Positions 31,540-31,793 of a DNA stretch of 31,793 nucleotides are shown here, in pieces; the first letter of the stretch is position 1, and each line of letters starts with the position of its first letter. Below the pieces are notes generated by a model. That model searched no databases. It had not been told where the DNA came from and saw only the letters and a list, made by a program, of their open reading frames with translations. The DNA lies in assembly GCA_023397475.1 (NCBI GenBank), contig JAEWUD010000040.1:1-31793 (forward strand), read 5' to 3'. Source of the stretch: Bacillota bacterium (lineage in GTDB: Bacteria > Bacillota > Clostridia > Saccharofermentanales > Saccharofermentanaceae). Position numbers and translations under genes: made by a program.

Positions 31540-31793
31540 GTAAGCGTCCGATAATCGACGCCTTTAAAACCAAAATGAATTGTGGGACTCTCTAAGAAGA
31601 AATACATGAGTAATCGCGAGTCTTGTAAAGACTGTGAAAGTAAACGCGAGAACTCATAAAGACGCAAAAAGCAGAGGGAGAGCAGCCCATGGATATGCGA
31701 AATGTACAGCACCAGGCTTTGGTCAAGGAATGGAAGGAACGGATTCTGGCTCAACGAAACAGCGGACAGAGTGTGCGCCAATGGTGCGAGAAC
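31540..31793 (+). mobile_element. Left end of an IS66-family insertion sequence
   Basis: GTAAGCGTCCG at 31540-31550 matches the characteristic IS66-family terminal inverted repeat (GTAAGCG...). About 150 bp downstream the accessory gene tnpA begins in the correct orientation. The element runs past the window end. The 8 bp just outside, GTTTGCGT (31532-31539), are the predicted target duplication. Confidence 0.75.
31689..31793 (+). CDS. IS66-family accessory protein TnpA, N-terminal part
   Basis: 35 codons from an ATG preceded by a GAGGGAGAG ribosome binding site, running off the window. The residues KEWKERILAQRNSGQSVRQW and CEN match the start of IS66 TnpA, a small helix-turn-helix protein of unknown exact role that precedes TnpB and the TnpC transposase. 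Whether the element is complete cannot be seen here. Confidence 0.75.
   Translation, partial: MDMRNVQHQALVKEWKERILAQRNSGQSVRQWCEN

Noticed and set aside
31443..31781. 112-codon minus-strand ORF at the right end
   Set aside because: It lies antisense across the IS66 end and tnpA start and has no recognisable domain.

Overview
The window looks like chromosomal DNA of a Bacillota bacterium, most likely a Clostridia-type lineage. The signs are consensus-like sigma-A promoters, strong GGAGG ribosome binding sites, frequent GTG/TTG starts, OmpR/HK pairs beside FtsX-type ABC exporters, a DUF805 protein and a lactococcin-972-type locus. Base composition is uneven. The carotenoid, DHH and rsgA genes are GC-rich, the second ABC operon is intermediate, and the bacteriocin export locus at the right end is clearly AT-rich. 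The window is therefore probably a mosaic of native and acquired blocks. The species cannot be named from the sequence alone.

Layout, left to right. (1) 57-4206, minus strand: a Fic protein with a C-terminal winged helix, then hsdM and hsdS of a type I restriction-modification system, then a broken HAD phosphatase gene. The fic promoter lies inside an array of six copies of a 15-bp operator-like motif. No hsdR is present in the window. (2) 4268-8925, minus strand: a tight operon crtP-aldH-crtQ-crtO for the late, staphyloxanthin-type end of C30 carotenoid synthesis. crtM and crtN are absent. (3) 9206-12638, plus strand: a DHH/DHHA1 phosphoesterase with an extra C-terminal region, a BIME-like palindromic repeat cluster, a short leader ORF, an intrinsic terminator and rsgA. 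(4) 13019-17019, minus strand: an FtsX/MacB-type ABC exporter (permease, ATPase, permease) behind an inverted-repeat operator candidate. (5) 17378-20177: a DUF805 membrane protein, a small membrane protein, and a TetR regulator overlapping an alpha/beta hydrolase gene. The TetR start region is built of 17-bp tandem repeats. The tetR-hydrolase pair is flanked by two copies of the 3' end of the small membrane protein gene. (6) 27922-20343, minus strand: ABC ATPase, large FtsX permease, serine-hydrolase lipoprotein, OmpR-type regulator and sensor kinase. (7) 28096-31219, plus strand: a lactococcin-972-like bacteriocin gene that has lost its 5' end, followed by an intact DUF1430 membrane protein and its dedicated ABC ATPase. 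(8) 31261-31793: a frameshifted gene fragment cut by the left end of an IS66-family element that runs out of the window.

How the genes may work together. The Fic protein is plausibly both an AMP-transferase and the repressor of its own operon, so it could act as a controller for the methylase genes behind it. The two-component pair in block 6 probably senses a cell-envelope signal and switches on the ABC/lipoprotein genes through a direct repeat placed just upstream of their -10 box. The bacteriocin locus has probably lost its toxin but kept the membrane/ATPase pair, which could now serve immunity only. These functional links are inference. The gene identities rest on motifs visible in the sequence and on family knowledge.
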